A stretch of DNA of 64,000 nucleotides from Phoronis australis (taxonomy: Eukaryota; Phoronida; Phoronidae): NCBI GenBank assembly GCA_002633005.1, contig NMRA01000227.1:444219-508218 (forward strand). The letters run 5' to 3'. The translations under genes were made by a program, and so were the position numbers. Below the pieces are notes generated by a model. It made no database searches. It was given only the letters and a program-made list of their open reading frames with translations, and was not told the DNA's origin. Each line of letters opens with the position of its first letter. Within the stretch, counting starts at the first letter, position 1. Of this stretch, positions 1 through 12,439 are shown piece by piece.

Positions 1-69
1 CCGTCATGTTGCGCTATCTATTGTTCTTTATTGTAGTTGATTGTATGCTCTCTATTTGATTTCTTCGCT
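1..69. repeat. Direct repeat, copy 1 (partner at 426-494)
   Basis: A 69-bp segment starting CCGTCATGTTGCGCTATC recurs at 426-494 with only a few differences, in the same orientation and 425 bp apart. The window edge cuts the left side, so the true start is unknown. It could be an ancient tandem duplication or ends of a repeat element; nothing coding is seen between the copies. Confidence 0.75.
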
Positions 70-425
70 AGTCACATGAATGTTATCGTGCTTGACAAAC
101 TACCACTTTAGATAGAGTTTTGAACGGGCTTTCAGAAGATAATTTCCATTTTGCGCTACGACGTCTACTTTTTGAATTATTCGAGATTTTCGGATACCGT
201 TGTTCCTTCAGTCACGTATGCACGCAGCTGGCTGGCTTTCAGTTCACTTTGTTTTGGTTATGTCTGCACAAGTTAACAGAGAGTTGTGACCCCGACTGAC
301 CCAGGTAGCACTGTCGTACTGTAGACTGGAATTCCAGGCGAAATACTATTGTAAACATAACTTTGCTCTGCATACTGACACATAGTGCCACCTGTTTTGG
401 ATTGCGGGAACAAAGCATGGCTCGT

Positions 426-494
426 CCGTCATGTTGCGCTATCTATTGTTCTTTATTGTAGTTCAGTATATGCTCTCTATTTGATTTCTTCGTT
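426..494. repeat. Direct repeat, copy 2
   Basis: Partner of the repeat at the left window edge; the similarity ends at about 494, where the two flanks diverge. Confidence 0.75.
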
Positions 495-3214
495 ATTAAA
501 ATGTAGCCAAAAAGACACATTCACAAAGATAACAACATGACCAAATTTCGTTTGATAAAGATGTTCAAAATGAAATCTCAAAATTATCGTTGAAAATTCA
601 ATTTTTTTCATAAAAGTCATAAAAACCTGACTTTGCATTAGCCCCTCAAGTCAAAAGTGAGACACTTTAAGAACATTTCCTCACAGTGATTTGGAGAACA
701 GTGCACAAAGTATAGTATAATTAGTTTCATATGAATCAGCCACAGAGATAATGAGATATATATTCCAAATTTAGCCAAATTTGGACATTATTTCTAGGAT
801 CCTACATAACTATTAAGACAGACAATGGGGACTGTGGCTCAGATCTTAGGTTTTATGAAACTGGCCATTGGCCTGTTGTGCTGCCAATGCACACTTGCAT
901 TCACATTTCTAAACCAACCAACTTGTTGCAGAATTTAAGACTGTTTTAAATTTATCAAGGAATCCTTACAAGTTACCTCTCCAGTAAAGATCAATATTTT
1001 TTCCTTTATATGTATCACTCCTTCCACCCTCAATCAATTTTGGTCTAAATCGTAGCAAACTAATTAGCCTTTGAAAATCGAAAAATTTCATTTTTGGCGA
1101 TTACTTTTTGTGGGAAATAAGCAAAGAAATACCATACTCAAAAGTGTTTATCATTACAATGCAAATACATCTTGTCAGTTATACACTACACACCTCCATC
1201 TTGTCAGTTCCATATTGGTGGAACACACACACAAACTGTCCACAAATTAGCACACAATGTGGCTAACAGAAACTTTTTACTTGTTTTAACTGTTCAAATA
1301 AAACTGCACAAAAGAAGAACAATGCAGAGCATTGATAAACGGCCAGTTGAGTGGATCGCATCTGGCACATAATGCAAGAAATGTTCATTATTCTTAACAG
1401 TCCCACATGAGGGAGAAATAGCACGAAAAATTTGGGACAGTGACAAAACACCCAAAATTCTAGAAACAGGCAATATTGATGACCTTAGGATACGGTATTT
1501 GCCTGCACAGAGCTACAACAATACATGTGTTATAAAATTCAACAGACTCATGACTATGAAGGAAAAAGATCTTATATGGTCAACATGTAAATATGTTCGT
1601 TTCGCATTCAAGCGAAGAAGAGCTTGTGTTACTTTTAGTGTTTAACACTTACCTGTATTGTGTTTGATGATTTGATTGCAACAAGGGCCGGAGGTCTAGT
1701 TATTGAATAAAAATACAGAACTCGTCCGGGTTACCGCAATGTTAAGCTTACCGCTCACACCCTAAATGACCAACTTTTCATTTTTAAGGTTATGTCCAAC
1801 CTTATTTAGTGGCCTCCATTCTAACACTTATATCAAAAAAACTAAGCTTTGTCAACTAGTAAAAGTAAATATTTTCTGAAAGAACAAAGACCAGGAAATA
1901 TAAATATACTTTTTGTATTTATTTGTCATTATTATTTTTACGTAAAAAGATTTTTTAAGTAAAAAATCATTTTTAAGAAAGGTACATTCATAGCAAAATA
2001 ACCCCTCGGTCGATTTTAACGAAACATTTTTTAAATGAAAACTTCATCAATTACCTCAAAAACGCTGTTAGGAATTTTCGATTAGTTTGTTCGTTTGGTT
2101 TCTATGACAAATCAACTTGCAAAATGTAATGTATTTTTGTAAAAAATTGAAGTCATATTCGTCTTTGTCACATTACACAAAAACTAAGCTTTTATATCAG
2201 AAATCCTAACAGCGTTTTTGAGATTGGTGACTAAATATTAAGTTTGGAAAGTTTCAGCGAAATCCATCGAGCCATTTTCGAGAACTCGTGTTCCTAAGTT
2301 CAAATAAAGTCCATTTGCAGAAGCCGAGAAAAAGCCGATTAAACTGGGACACGTGAAAATCCCTAAGTCTTTGGTTAATTATTCTGTGAAAACTTGTTTT
2401 CGGTATACATAACCTATAGAATCCTTAACTATGTCACCTATTTCAATGTTTTCTTGCAATGTCAACTAATTTTGCAGTGCGTAACTAACTTAAATATGAT
2501 TAAAACCTCAAATAAACCTATCTTTCGCAGCCAACTTTTGCCGTTTTGTACGACCTACTTAGAAAAGTAGGTCACAGTTCATAGCCTGTACACGTCACGT
2601 GCTGGGAGACTGATACCAAACCAAGTAAGAAATGGATAACAAAAATTGAATTGATAGTTAAAGTAAGTCGTTAACATGAAATCGAAACATCGAAACGTTA
2701 ACTTAATAATTGAATTAAAGAATAAGGGGGAGGACTTATCTCTTTTCACAACTTTCTGTGTTCATGACCAGACTGAGGCCTGAGGCAACTCGTAGCATTT
2801 GTTTTCAACGTCAACGGTCGTATGCATGTAGGCCCACAACTCCCTTGGGATAAAAACTACGTTTTGTATTTGTTTTCCCCGGGACCATTCTATCATAACC
2901 ACACCTCGTTGGTTCAATGTTATGGCGAATTTGTGAATGAAAGGACTGAGAGTATACCGAAGCTGTTCTGTACCTGGCGGGAGACTCGATTTACTTGAAA
3001 GCTCTTTAACCTTTGACCTTGGATAAGTGCTAAACAAATATCCACGCGGTTGTGCGGTTCCAAGGTGGTTCTGCTAAATATTTTTTTTCTCGCTACGCAG
3101 TATCTATTTCGTATTTGAAGTTCCCCGAGAATGAAGATAAGGTATTTTGCTAGACACAAGTGAAATTTTGTAAAAATGGCCAATTTTTGTGAATAAGGTT
3201 GGAAATATCCTTAA
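495..3214. other. Non-coding, AT-rich; no gene seen
   Basis: No reading frame with convincing coding character and no splice-supported exon was found on either strand. Around 1727-1765 there is a short stretch (GGGTTACCGCAATGTTAAGC) resembling part of the repeat family at 3215-3478. Confidence 0.5.
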
Positions 3215-3478
3215 GCGCCCATGCCCTGCTTACCGCCCACTCCCACTTTTTCATGATCGAGACTTCCTTAAAAGTGTCTGTGGTCAAAAACTTATTTTTT
3301 TGAACTCTTGATTTGCCTGATGACTTTTTTTACATGATGTGATTTTGCTTCACTACTTCCGCAGTCAACCAAGCCACTCCCGACTTTTCAAAAATTTTAC
3401 CTGCCCATGCTCAGCTTACCGCCCACCCTGTTTTTTAGGTTCCCAATTTAAGCGCCTTGGGCGGTAACCCGAACAAGT
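3215..3478. repeat. Dispersed repeat R1 with TTACCGCCCA and TTAAGCGCC motifs
   Basis: The segment carries the words AAGCGCCCATGC and CTTACCGCCCAC twice (about 3213-3240 and 3403-3430) and ends GCGCCTTGGGCGGTAA. Its right part is present in reverse orientation at 60738-60880, where the same words occur in the same order. Related GCGCCCA words occur near 8085-8110, 8578-8600 and 10865-10925. It is a dispersed repeat family of unknown class. Confidence 0.65.
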
Positions 3479-5214
3479 ACAGAAAAAAAAAAATATATAT
3501 ATATATTGGCTGTCCCAAATTCAAGAATCACAGGAAAGACAGCAAAATTTCCCACTTTGTAGACACATTGTCTGAACTTTGGGAAATATGGTGAACACCA
3601 AAATCGTCCTTGTCCCAAATTCCAGAATCCACAAAATTCAATTTTACCAGGAAATTTCACACCCAAATTCTAAAGACTGTGCTAATTAGGAGAATTTTTA
3701 TCATTGCAAACTTTAAAGGAGCATACCACCCAAAAAACAACCTAATTTTTATCAATTTAGATTGAATAGTTCTACTCCATAACAACACATACGGTTGCGT
3801 TACCTGACACCTGACGGAAGACGGAGGTGTTGAAACTATCCAATGATGTCATCGGTTTCACACGCAGTCTGTTCAGCAGTTCACAACACGGGTTACTAGT
3901 GTCAGCTTATCGCTTGAAGTCATCGTTTAACACCAATAAATCACCAAACTTCGATGTAAAACCCTTAAAAATACACCGAGTTCTTATAAAAAAGTGTTGT
4001 TTTATTTCGCTCTTACGGATTTATTGGTATTTAGACACACCGTAGCCTACGAAGTTCGGCAGGCTAATAAGGTCCGTAGCAGGAGTTTGGGGTCTGTTCG
4101 GAGATAATTTCGAAGTATTTTCCGCGAGATACAGACAGGAGAACCTAGATCTGTGTTGTTTAGACTAGTGAGTTTTTGAGTTCTAAACACAAAACGCTTG
4201 TTATCCTGGCCAGTGGCTTGGAGCCCAATCAGGCCCGTCGCGGCCGGCCGGATTGACTCGTTATCCCGGCCAGTGGCTCGGAAACTGATCAGAAATCACG
4301 AACATAAACCAGCCAAAGTTCAGTGGAAACTAAACTTTCAGTCAAGAAAATTCTATACTAGTGAGCCAAAGTAATGTGCACCTGATTATGTTGGTGAATT
4401 AGCCACGAAACTGCAAATCTACTTAATCATCGGGGGGGGGCGCGAATTCAGGTTCCGCTTTGGCCACAGCACCGTCAAGCCAGAAGTTGTACATTCACAA
4501 TCCTTATTTGAGTAATGTAAATGTAAATAAAGATTCCCCTAACACCTGGCCGTGGGATGGAAATCGAGTTGTTTCACAACAGTTTCTGCCAGCAAACACT
4601 AAATTAGCATGAGCTCACACAGCCTCGGTGTCCCGTCAATTAGTTTATTGCACCTAAAGCCGGTAACGCAACGATTTATTCATTTCTGGCTTCTCAAATC
4701 ATTTGCACTCACGAACACTCCAAAGGTATAACAAATTGCATCTTATGTAAGTATTGGTTAGGGTGAGAATAATTCATTTTGAAACGGAACGCTCAGCAAT
4801 AAACGCCAACATGGCAACTCGCAATCCTGACTTAGGATGAGCTAGAGCTCATCAGTCCCGACTTCGCAGGTGGATCGTTAAGTTTTACAGGCTATCAATT
4901 CGAACAGGAATACAGTGATGAAGAAATACTAGAGAGGTGCCGTGAACAAGCTCAGACAACGGAACGTATGGAGTTATTTGGTAAGCCGGCATTCATCAGG
5001 CACTGTCGATGTCTGCAGGCCACAGACACGGAGATGTTTCATGGCCTCATACTTGCTATTTACAGCGTACATTTCCTTCTTCACTACCATGAGCCACTTC
5101 CTAAGCATTTCGGACTCTCGAGGAAGTAAAAAAAAAACGATACATCCCCTTTCCTCACAGCTGCTTAGTTCGGACAAGCAGGAACAATGCACCGCAACAT
5201 AGTGGCATTCACAC
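3479..5214. other. Non-coding; short AT microsatellite and small direct repeat
   Basis: An (AT)n tract lies at about 3492-3507. The word GTTATCC(T/C)GGCCAGTGGCT occurs twice, near 4199 and 4259. There is a run of G at 4432-4441 and a small palindrome, GATGAGCT-AG-AGCTCATC, near 4835-4852. No gene is recognised. Confidence 0.45.
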
Positions 5215-5372
5215 TGCATATGAACCACTGACGTCGCTAGCGTCGTCTCTCACCTTGCTCACAGGTTAACGCGACACCTCTTGGCAAGGTAAGGTCGACC
5301 GTATGCGTGGCGATGTGGATATAGACCGATAAAGTCAGCAAAAAAGACTAATTAAATCGGGTGGCATTCTCC
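5215..5372 (-). repeat. Dispersed repeat R3, copy 1 (partner at 41226-41383)
   Basis: Read on the minus strand, this segment matches 41226-41383 along most of its length: GAATG-CACCCGATT at one end, CTATATCCACATC in the middle, GAGCAAGGTGAG and GCGACGTCAGTGGTTC at the other end. The two copies are roughly 75-80 percent identical by eye. Class unknown; no terminal repeats or coding potential seen. Confidence 0.7.
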
Positions 5373-5448
5373 TTTAAGTAGCCTCTTGGCAGTGCAAAGA
5401 TACTTGTCGAGAGGAATCCTCTCAACCAAAAACATATCTGCACTGTAG

Positions 5449-5706
5449 TCAACTCTACAAACATCTACCAAGCAGTTTGGTAAATACCAAGGTGAACACC
5501 AACAAACTGAAATTGTCAAAAGACAAAATCCTATAGACATTTGTAGGAAAATTAGGGGATGCCGTCTTATCTGTAATAGAAACATAAGAGCCAAATATCA
5601 CAAACATCACTCAGACAAGTGGTTTGGCAAAGAGATCTGGATACCAAAAAATGAAGTTGCTACTCAGTGTGCACGGCACTTTTCATATCTGTTCAAACAT
5701 CGACAG
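5449..5706 (+). CDS. Candidate internal exon, 86 codons, unknown protein
   Basis: A frame without stops runs from a plausible acceptor (CTGCACTGTAG before 5449) to a plausible donor (CGACAG followed by GTACTT at 5707) and encodes exactly 86 codons with no methionine. The peptide is strongly basic, with Cys, His and Trp in order: CRKIRGCRLICNRN, then KYHKHHSDKWFGKEIWIPKN, then ATQCARHFSYLFKHRQ. Composition and length are typical of a real exon, unlike the low-complexity frames nearby. I do not recognise the family; the basic Cys/His-rich character would suit a nucleic-acid-binding or transposon-derived protein, but that is inference. No neighbouring exon was found, so it may be an isolated remnant. 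Confidence 0.3.
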
Positions 5707-5763
5707 GTACTTACATATGAGCTAAAATTCATAACTATCTTTTACATACTGAAATTTAGTTGG

Positions 5764-7904
5764 TAGACAGATTGTGCCAAAACTGTCTGGAGTGTGTAGC
5801 CTATTTCTTACTACAACATACAGGTCTGGCGTTATTTGGGTTTTTATGGTGACTTTTGTTCACTAATCATTACTAGCCTTCTAGATGAATGACTTCGACA
5901 TAGGGTATCATTTTTGTCTCATGGACATGACACTTACACACAAGTATCTCTTCAGTAGCCTGATGTTTTATTTTGATTGTGATCTATCACAAAGTGGCGC
6001 TGTGGCGGCCATTTCTTATTTTTCTGTTTATAAACTATATATAGCTCCAGCATCCTCTGACAGATCTTTCAGAAGCTTGGCATGTGAATTGATCTCATCG
6101 AGGGCAATCAGAAATGTATTTTTCTTGTTATCACTTTCTATTTCCTGACAGCTCTTATCATATATTGCATGATGTTTCATTGCACTTTTGTTGGTGTACC
6201 ATCACCATCACCATCACACTATCATCACCACACTATCATCACCACCATCGCCACCGCACAATCAACACCAATCATTATGTTTGTCAATTTTGCCACAAGT
6301 TGCTAAGTGTTTTCATTCTCAGAGCCACCTTTCTATCTATGGAACCCTTGTAAAACTTGGTAAAATATTTTTTCCAAGTAATAATCGCATTCACTTGATC
6401 CATCCAAAATCAAACATGTGACCTTCAATCCTTGATACTGAAATATTTGCCATCAAGGAACTTGTTTGATATTGAGATAAGCAAAAAAACTGCCACTTCG
6501 AGGTGCTAAAGTAGTCGGATCTGTCATCAAATCACCAGGTTTCTTCAATATCATCACATCTATTAAATTTCATAAAGATCCATAAAACAACTTGTTAGAC
6601 ACAGTGTCAGATGCAAGGAAACTACGACTGACACCAGGAGGCACCATAGCAGTTGCAACTTCCCAAAATCACAAGAAGTTAATACTGTTTTAATAGGATA
6701 GCATCTATGAAATTTCACAAATACAAACATGACAAATATTCCAAATGGCAATAAGACACTAAAGCCGATAACTTGTTTTCCTGAACAACATAGCATCCAA
6801 AAAGTCTGCCCTATTTTGAAGTTAATAGTTGATAACTTCAAATTTAGAATTCTGATACTAGAATGTAAATCCAGTCCAGTATAGTATGAAGACAAGTAGC
6901 TCAACATAACAACAAATGGTCAACTGTGACCTGGCAAAATGACCAGGTCAACAAATGGGAAAAGAGGTTGGCAAAAGAAGAAACCCCCTACGAGGGGGTG
7001 CAAACATCCCTAACCCCTCAAAAAGATGTGTAGTTGAGAACAGTTGAAAATAAGAAAGAATATCTGAACGACTCAACCACCAGGCCATCAGGGCGCCTTG
7101 TCTGCGCGTACGTCATGAACAGGCCCTTGTAAATTTTGCGGAACAATTTCTCGTCTCCTTACGCTCTACATTTATTATGAGCGTTTGCTTGGATGTGTGC
7201 TAAGCAATGTGGTGCGCCCACACAAAATCTGAGTGCATTGGATTACATTGTTGACTGCAATGTATTGTGACTGTATTCTAATCCGTACTAATTCACATGG
7301 GAGAGCACAGTGGCTGTTCATAAAGACATTATGGTAGATCATAACATTAATAAAGACATGGCTCTGTCCCAACAGTAACAGATGCTCCACTTATGTTTCA
7401 CATGCAAAGTGTTTAATGGACTTATCTGATACCCAAGGGATAACATACAACAGGATAACTGTCAAAACAGACAAGCTGAGCTTAGCAGTCAGAATTAATA
7501 TACAAGCATTTATCTGGTGATATGCAGCAATCACAAGCTGAGTTGCACAACCAACAGGTCAACCAGGGGCTAGACTTCACTATGACATTTTTGTTAGAAA
7601 TAATCATGTCCTACCATTCATGGATTCAGGTAAACCACGGGAGAGACCGACTGTCTTTGTTACAAATGAATACGTCCTACCCAAACTACCTAATCTACAC
7701 GGTTAACGGAGTCATAAACACGGTCACGTGACGGACGCATGAACACGACTCACGTACCTGCAAACATGGGAACGGACTCACAAAACAGAATCCATTCACC
7801 CACATTCACGAAGAAACACGGTAAACGGACCGCCAAACACGGGTAACGGACTCATCGGCTTCCTGGGTCAGCTGATGTCTACATTTTGTCAGTAAACTGT
7901 GTTT
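5764..7904. other. Non-coding; CAT/CAC microsatellite at 6197-6262
   Basis: The only clear structure up to 7700 is a trinucleotide microsatellite (imperfect CAC/CAT/ATC) at about 6197-6262. Between 7690 and 7900 the words AACACGG, AACGGACTCA and ACGGACCGCC recur in a degenerate fashion, and TTTGGCGGTCTG near 7903 is an inverted partner of the GACCGCCAAA near 7830. No gene recognised. Confidence 0.45.
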
Positions 7905-8226
7905 GGCGGTCTGTTAACGGTTAACCATGTAGTTTAGGTACCTTGCTACCCATCACAGGCTGGTTGATGTGCAGTTAGGGTGATCTACTATCAATTATAC
8001 AAGTAGATCCTTTACACCTGTTCATTGTACTATACACCCTACAACTCTCCATCACTCTGGTCAATGGTTCAGTATACCGTTAACGCCCATGCTCATATAA
8101 GCGCCCACACTCTACTTTTGATATTTTTACATTAAGCAGCTAAGGTGTTGCTATTAAAGTACCCACCATCTACTCTAGACAATTTCAGATCAAGGGCCTA
8201 GTGCTCAGGCTAGCCACCACTTGTTA
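7905..8226. repeat. Allelic-type duplication, left copy (322 bp)
   Basis: This segment is repeated at 8397-8718 with equal length and only a handful of substitutions (for example ACGGTT against ACCGTT, GATCTACTA against GATGTAGTA). Both copies end at the same TTGTTA. After the left copy comes a repeat insertion that stops at a single N (8396); the right copy begins right after that N and is followed by unrelated sequence. This is the pattern expected when two alleles are placed in tandem by the assembler. It also contains R1-like words. Confidence 0.8.
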
Positions 8227-8395
8227 CTTGGCGAAATAAATTTCGCCAAGTATGTTGCTCTTCCACTAAGTTTTTTTACTTGGCGAAATAAATTTCGCCA
8301 AGTATATTGCTCTTCCACTAAGTTTTTTTTTTTGTTTGTTCGCACGATACAGGTCGCAATTTTCGTCCGATCATCACGAAATTTACACATAATAC
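8226..8395 (+). repeat. Hairpin-bearing repeat (R4), tandem head, truncated by N
   Basis: It starts with a perfect inverted repeat, ACTTGGCGAAAT-AA-ATTTCGCCAAGT, followed by TTGCTCTTCCACTAAG and a T-run; this 50-odd bp head is present twice in tandem (about 8226 and 8278). After the second T-run comes GATACAGGTCGCAATTTTC. The same order is found on the minus strand at 50945 down to about 50820, so this is a dispersed element. The copy stops at the single N. Confidence 0.7.
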
Positions 8396-8396
8396 N
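8396..8396. other. Single ambiguous base; likely contig join
   Basis: The N sits exactly between a truncated repeat and the start of a second copy of the sequence left of that repeat, suggesting a join of overlapping haplotype contigs. Confidence 0.7.
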
Positions 8397-8718
8397 GGCG
8401 GTCTGTTAACCGTTAACCATGTAGTTTAGGTACCTTGCTACCCATCACAGGCTGGTTGATGTGCAGTTAGGGTGATGTAGTATCAATTATACAAGTAGAT
8501 CCTTTACACCTGTTCATTGTACTATACACCCTACAACTCTCCATCACTCTGGTCAATGGTTCAGTATACCGTTAACGCCCATGCTCATATAAGCGCCCAC
8601 ACTCTACTTTTAATATTTTTACATTAAGCAGCTAAGGTGTTGCTATTAAAGTACCCACCATCTACTCTAGACAATTTCAGATCAAGGGCCTAGTGCTCAG
8701 GCTAGCCACCACTTGTTA
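8397..8718. repeat. Allelic-type duplication, right copy (322 bp)
   Basis: Second copy of 7905-8226, lacking the R4 insertion at its right edge; sequence continues into unrelated DNA from 8719. Confidence 0.8.
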
Positions 8719-11700
8719 TTTACTTTACCAGCCACGCTTTGAAACGTGACACCAGATCACTACTCTTTCTATTCTTGTCCTGGCTGCTAATTTTGTCACA
8801 TATTTCTGGGAATAATCCATTTTAAATCGAGAAGCTGTCATCACTGCATCAATATTTCTATAGTAATTAATAAGCTATTTATCTTTAGGGCCTGTCATAC
8901 TGACTTAACTCAGGTCTGAGTGGAGCGTCCACGTAAAATACAAAGTTAACAGAACCATTCATGCCGGCATCGGTAGCAAATGGACATCGTAGTAAACTTA
9001 AGGTGATGTTGTCATCAAAGTAATCGCAAGGTAGCGCTGATGCATCGCGTGCACGCTAAGATTTTTTTAATGTGACAATTTGGGAACATATACATGTGCT
9101 AATTGACATAAAACTTATTTCTAATTCGATTGGTGGTTATTCGAGCAAAATATAAGCAAATATTAGCGACAACACTGCCCTTTAATTGTTGAGATAACAA
9201 AGGCCCCTGGTGATAACTTTGATGGGACCGAAGTTGACACTTCATCCTGCGTCGGCGCTCCGCTCTTAAATCCACCTGTTTACTGTTAACTGGTGCTGTT
9301 AACTTCGATCAGGACCAAAGTTAATCATTCATAGTGATTGCAACTCCCCAAAACATCAACGTGTCAACGTTAGTGTAAAAGGGCTTTTAGAGACAGGATT
9401 TAATTTCTTTTTTACCGTTATAATCAGTCTGTGTCCATATCAATAAATGATCTTGCGACGCATGTGTACCGCTATTTATGACAACAGGATGGTGCCTATA
9501 ACGAAGCATCCAGATCATTTGTTTACTTTTTTGTCACCTTTGTAGTCAAATATTTTTGTGGTAATGGTGACAGCAAATGTTTTCAGAAAGTCACGATTAA
9601 ATCATAATCCATTCCTGGCTTTTGAGATGCAATCCCATTACAATGCATATCAATTGTTATTATAAAACTTGCTCAGATGGTTTTTGTGGAACGGGAACTC
9701 TGGAGTCACATCGGCCAGGATATGTTGCTAAAACTGCCTACGGGAGTATCGTGGTATTAGTGGCCTAGTTGGCTCGCAGTGTCATGGGTAATCCAAACGA
9801 AAATGATCATTCTAGCACAGCATAAATACTTCTTTGCTTTAGTTTCAGGGAAAAACTTTTCGAATTCAATAACTTTTGGTGTAAGTGGATTGAGTGCCGA
9901 GACTGCACTCAACTTCCACAATCACTCACTCACCGGGTCTCCACCAAACGGTCATCTGGAGTTGATAAAAGTTTTAAAAACTTGAACAATAGGTGACTGC
10001 TCATATTGGCCCTCTCTAGAGTAATGAGCGCGAGAAAGCAACTTCCATTTGATCCTGCCTCAAACTTGGTGGTCACAACTTCAGTACAGCATAGTGGTTC
10101 GTTAATTTAAAAACAGAGGAATAAATCCATTGTCAAACCCCCAATTGTTTACTTAGGTTAAGTTCACAAAAGTATTTGAGATTTTTGACATCTGCTGGGA
10201 TCAAAATTTTACCGCTTTATCAGTTGCAGTCACTGACTATACAACCGCGGATTCTTCTTCGCAGATGGAAATGTATGTGACATGATCTCCTTCATCTATG
10301 CATATATCAATTGCTTTGAGTTTTTTCGTAAGCCATCAGTATATATCCGACTGCACACCAGTGCATTAGCTGGCTTTATAACAAGAGGAAAAGCGTTAAA
10401 ACGCTGTTACTACATTAAGACCTCCCGTCCGCATGACATGGGACCTGTAGGTGGCGCTGCATGCCTGTGTACCAAAGACGTGATCGCTGTGTGGTGGGAT
10501 AGTGCATTTCAATATGGCCCAGCTATTTTGAAAGTCAGCTATTCAAAAAATCTACATTACAATACTAGTATATAGCTATGGTCTAATTACACAAAAATGT
10601 AGGGCTCTGTGATTTATCACTGAACAAGCACCTACTGTCCATGGCCGGACAGGGAAATTCGACACCAATCGAAACTTCAGCTCACATCAGACGTTCTTTC
10701 AAAGTTCTAGAAAATCAGCAATTATGAAATAAAATTATTCTTTAGTTCAAAAATTGTATGTGTTCATATGGGATTTGCATCATTGTTTGATGTTTTATTG
10801 GTGCCATCGAAATCACAGAATAGATTGATATGCAAGTGTTTTTTATAGTAAACTATTCATTTTAAAGCCCATGTTCAGGTAAGTGCTAACCCACAATTTC
10901 TTGAAATTTCTGCCTTAAGTGCCCGTCTCTGATTTCAAAGCTTGCCAATATTTAAAGGTGTAAGTGGAATGTTACAGTGCCTAATAAGTATGTATGACAG
11001 TGTATTCCCACTGCACCTCAACAAGCAATTCCGTTTCATAGCAGTGCAGTTATAGTGAGTCACCTCTGAAAACATATTGTAAATACCACTAGATAGCACA
11101 CTTTTACAGCATCCTCTTCAAACTCTATAAGCACACTTTTACAGCACCCTCTTCGGTTATCACAAGTGATGCCTGGTCAAGTACATTTAGATATCTTCTG
11201 AAATTATTACCAGCATACCAGTAACAGGGTCAGTTGCTAATACAGCAACAAAGGAGTTCAGGCCTACGCAAATACTACTGGAAAATTTGGACAATGATGA
11301 AGTTTCCAGATAAAGCCCACTACATAAGCCAATTGTAAGGTCAGTAGTAAAGACCATCTCAAAAACATTGCAGGAGAAAGTTGCAAATTTCACGTGACAC
11401 AGCTCCAACTCATTATACATGACCAGTAACTTCAGTTTTCTCCCCTAAAAAAACTTGCCCTTGACCAACTTGTCTCAGGGACAAATACAGCCCATAGCTT
11501 TAGATGTTACGCCTATGAATATTGTAAATGAAACACTGTAAGTTTCAACCTGGTTCTACTGCATTGCAAATATTGCTTTATTGTTACAGGGTTGAACTCT
11601 GGAATAAATAATTTCAAAACAACTACAGACAGTTTATATTGAGACCATTACAAAAATGTCATGTGACCCTGCTATGGTTGCCACTTAACTTTTGAAAGTA

Positions 11701-12360
11701 AACAAGGCGAGGTTTTGACTTAAAACTGTGAAAAATTATGAGTTACTTCCCCTGTGAAAAACATTTTGTTACAATGAATGAGCATCTAATGCTGAATGTT
11801 GTCCTGGTAAGTGCAAATTTCAAAAACAACACAGTTTTTTACAGTATTACAGAAACTCCTATCACAGTACCCTGCTCATGGTGAAAAATTCTCATAAGTA
11901 TAAGGTGGGGGCTTAGCAGGGCATTGGGCAGTTAATGCAATACGTAATATAGTAAGTGCACAAATGGTAACTGCTACTTTGTCTGCCAGTTTGCGAGCAC
12001 ATTGCGACTTGCTCCATGGCAAGTTATCCTAGAACAAAGGGCAAATACATAGCACTACGGTACTAAACCTAAAGACAACTTGTTCCAAAAGCTACTCTGT
12101 AACTTATTCTAGGATAACTCCTTGAGTGAACATATGATAAGTTCCCTTTTCTTTTCATCGGTACATCCAACGGATTGTTCCGAAACAGAAAAGGGAACAC
12201 ATTTTGGAACTTTGGGATCACGTTCGATGAGTTGATCAACTAAAATTTGAAATTGCATTTGGCAAGTGAGACCAGTTGACCTAAAATAACCATGACCACT
12301 TGGTAAGATGGTGTTCCATCATATCAGATTATGCAATGAAACTTTCTATCAGTTAATATT
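8719..12360. other. Non-coding; no gene seen
   Basis: No convincing coding sequence on either strand. R1-like words (AAAGCCCATGTTCAGGTAAG, AAGTGCCCGTCTC) occur at about 10864-10930. A 22-bp word, GCACACTTTTACAGCA followed by CCTCTTC, is duplicated near 11096 and 11131. One reading frame at 10282-10575 is open but has no recognisable features. Confidence 0.45.
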
Positions 12361-12439
12361 CAAGTGGGTAAGACCGCAGACAACATGTGGGTAAGACCTG
12401 GCAGACAACATGTGGGTAAGACCTGGCAGACAACATGTG
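12361..12439. repeat. Tandem repeat, about 27-bp unit, 3 copies
   Basis: The unit GTGGGTAAGACC followed by TGGCAGACAACAT occurs three times; the first copy is slightly shorter. Very similar copies imply a recent expansion. Confidence 0.85.

Noticed and set aside
6114-6353. His-rich reading frames
   Set aside because: Translation of the CAT/CAC microsatellite.
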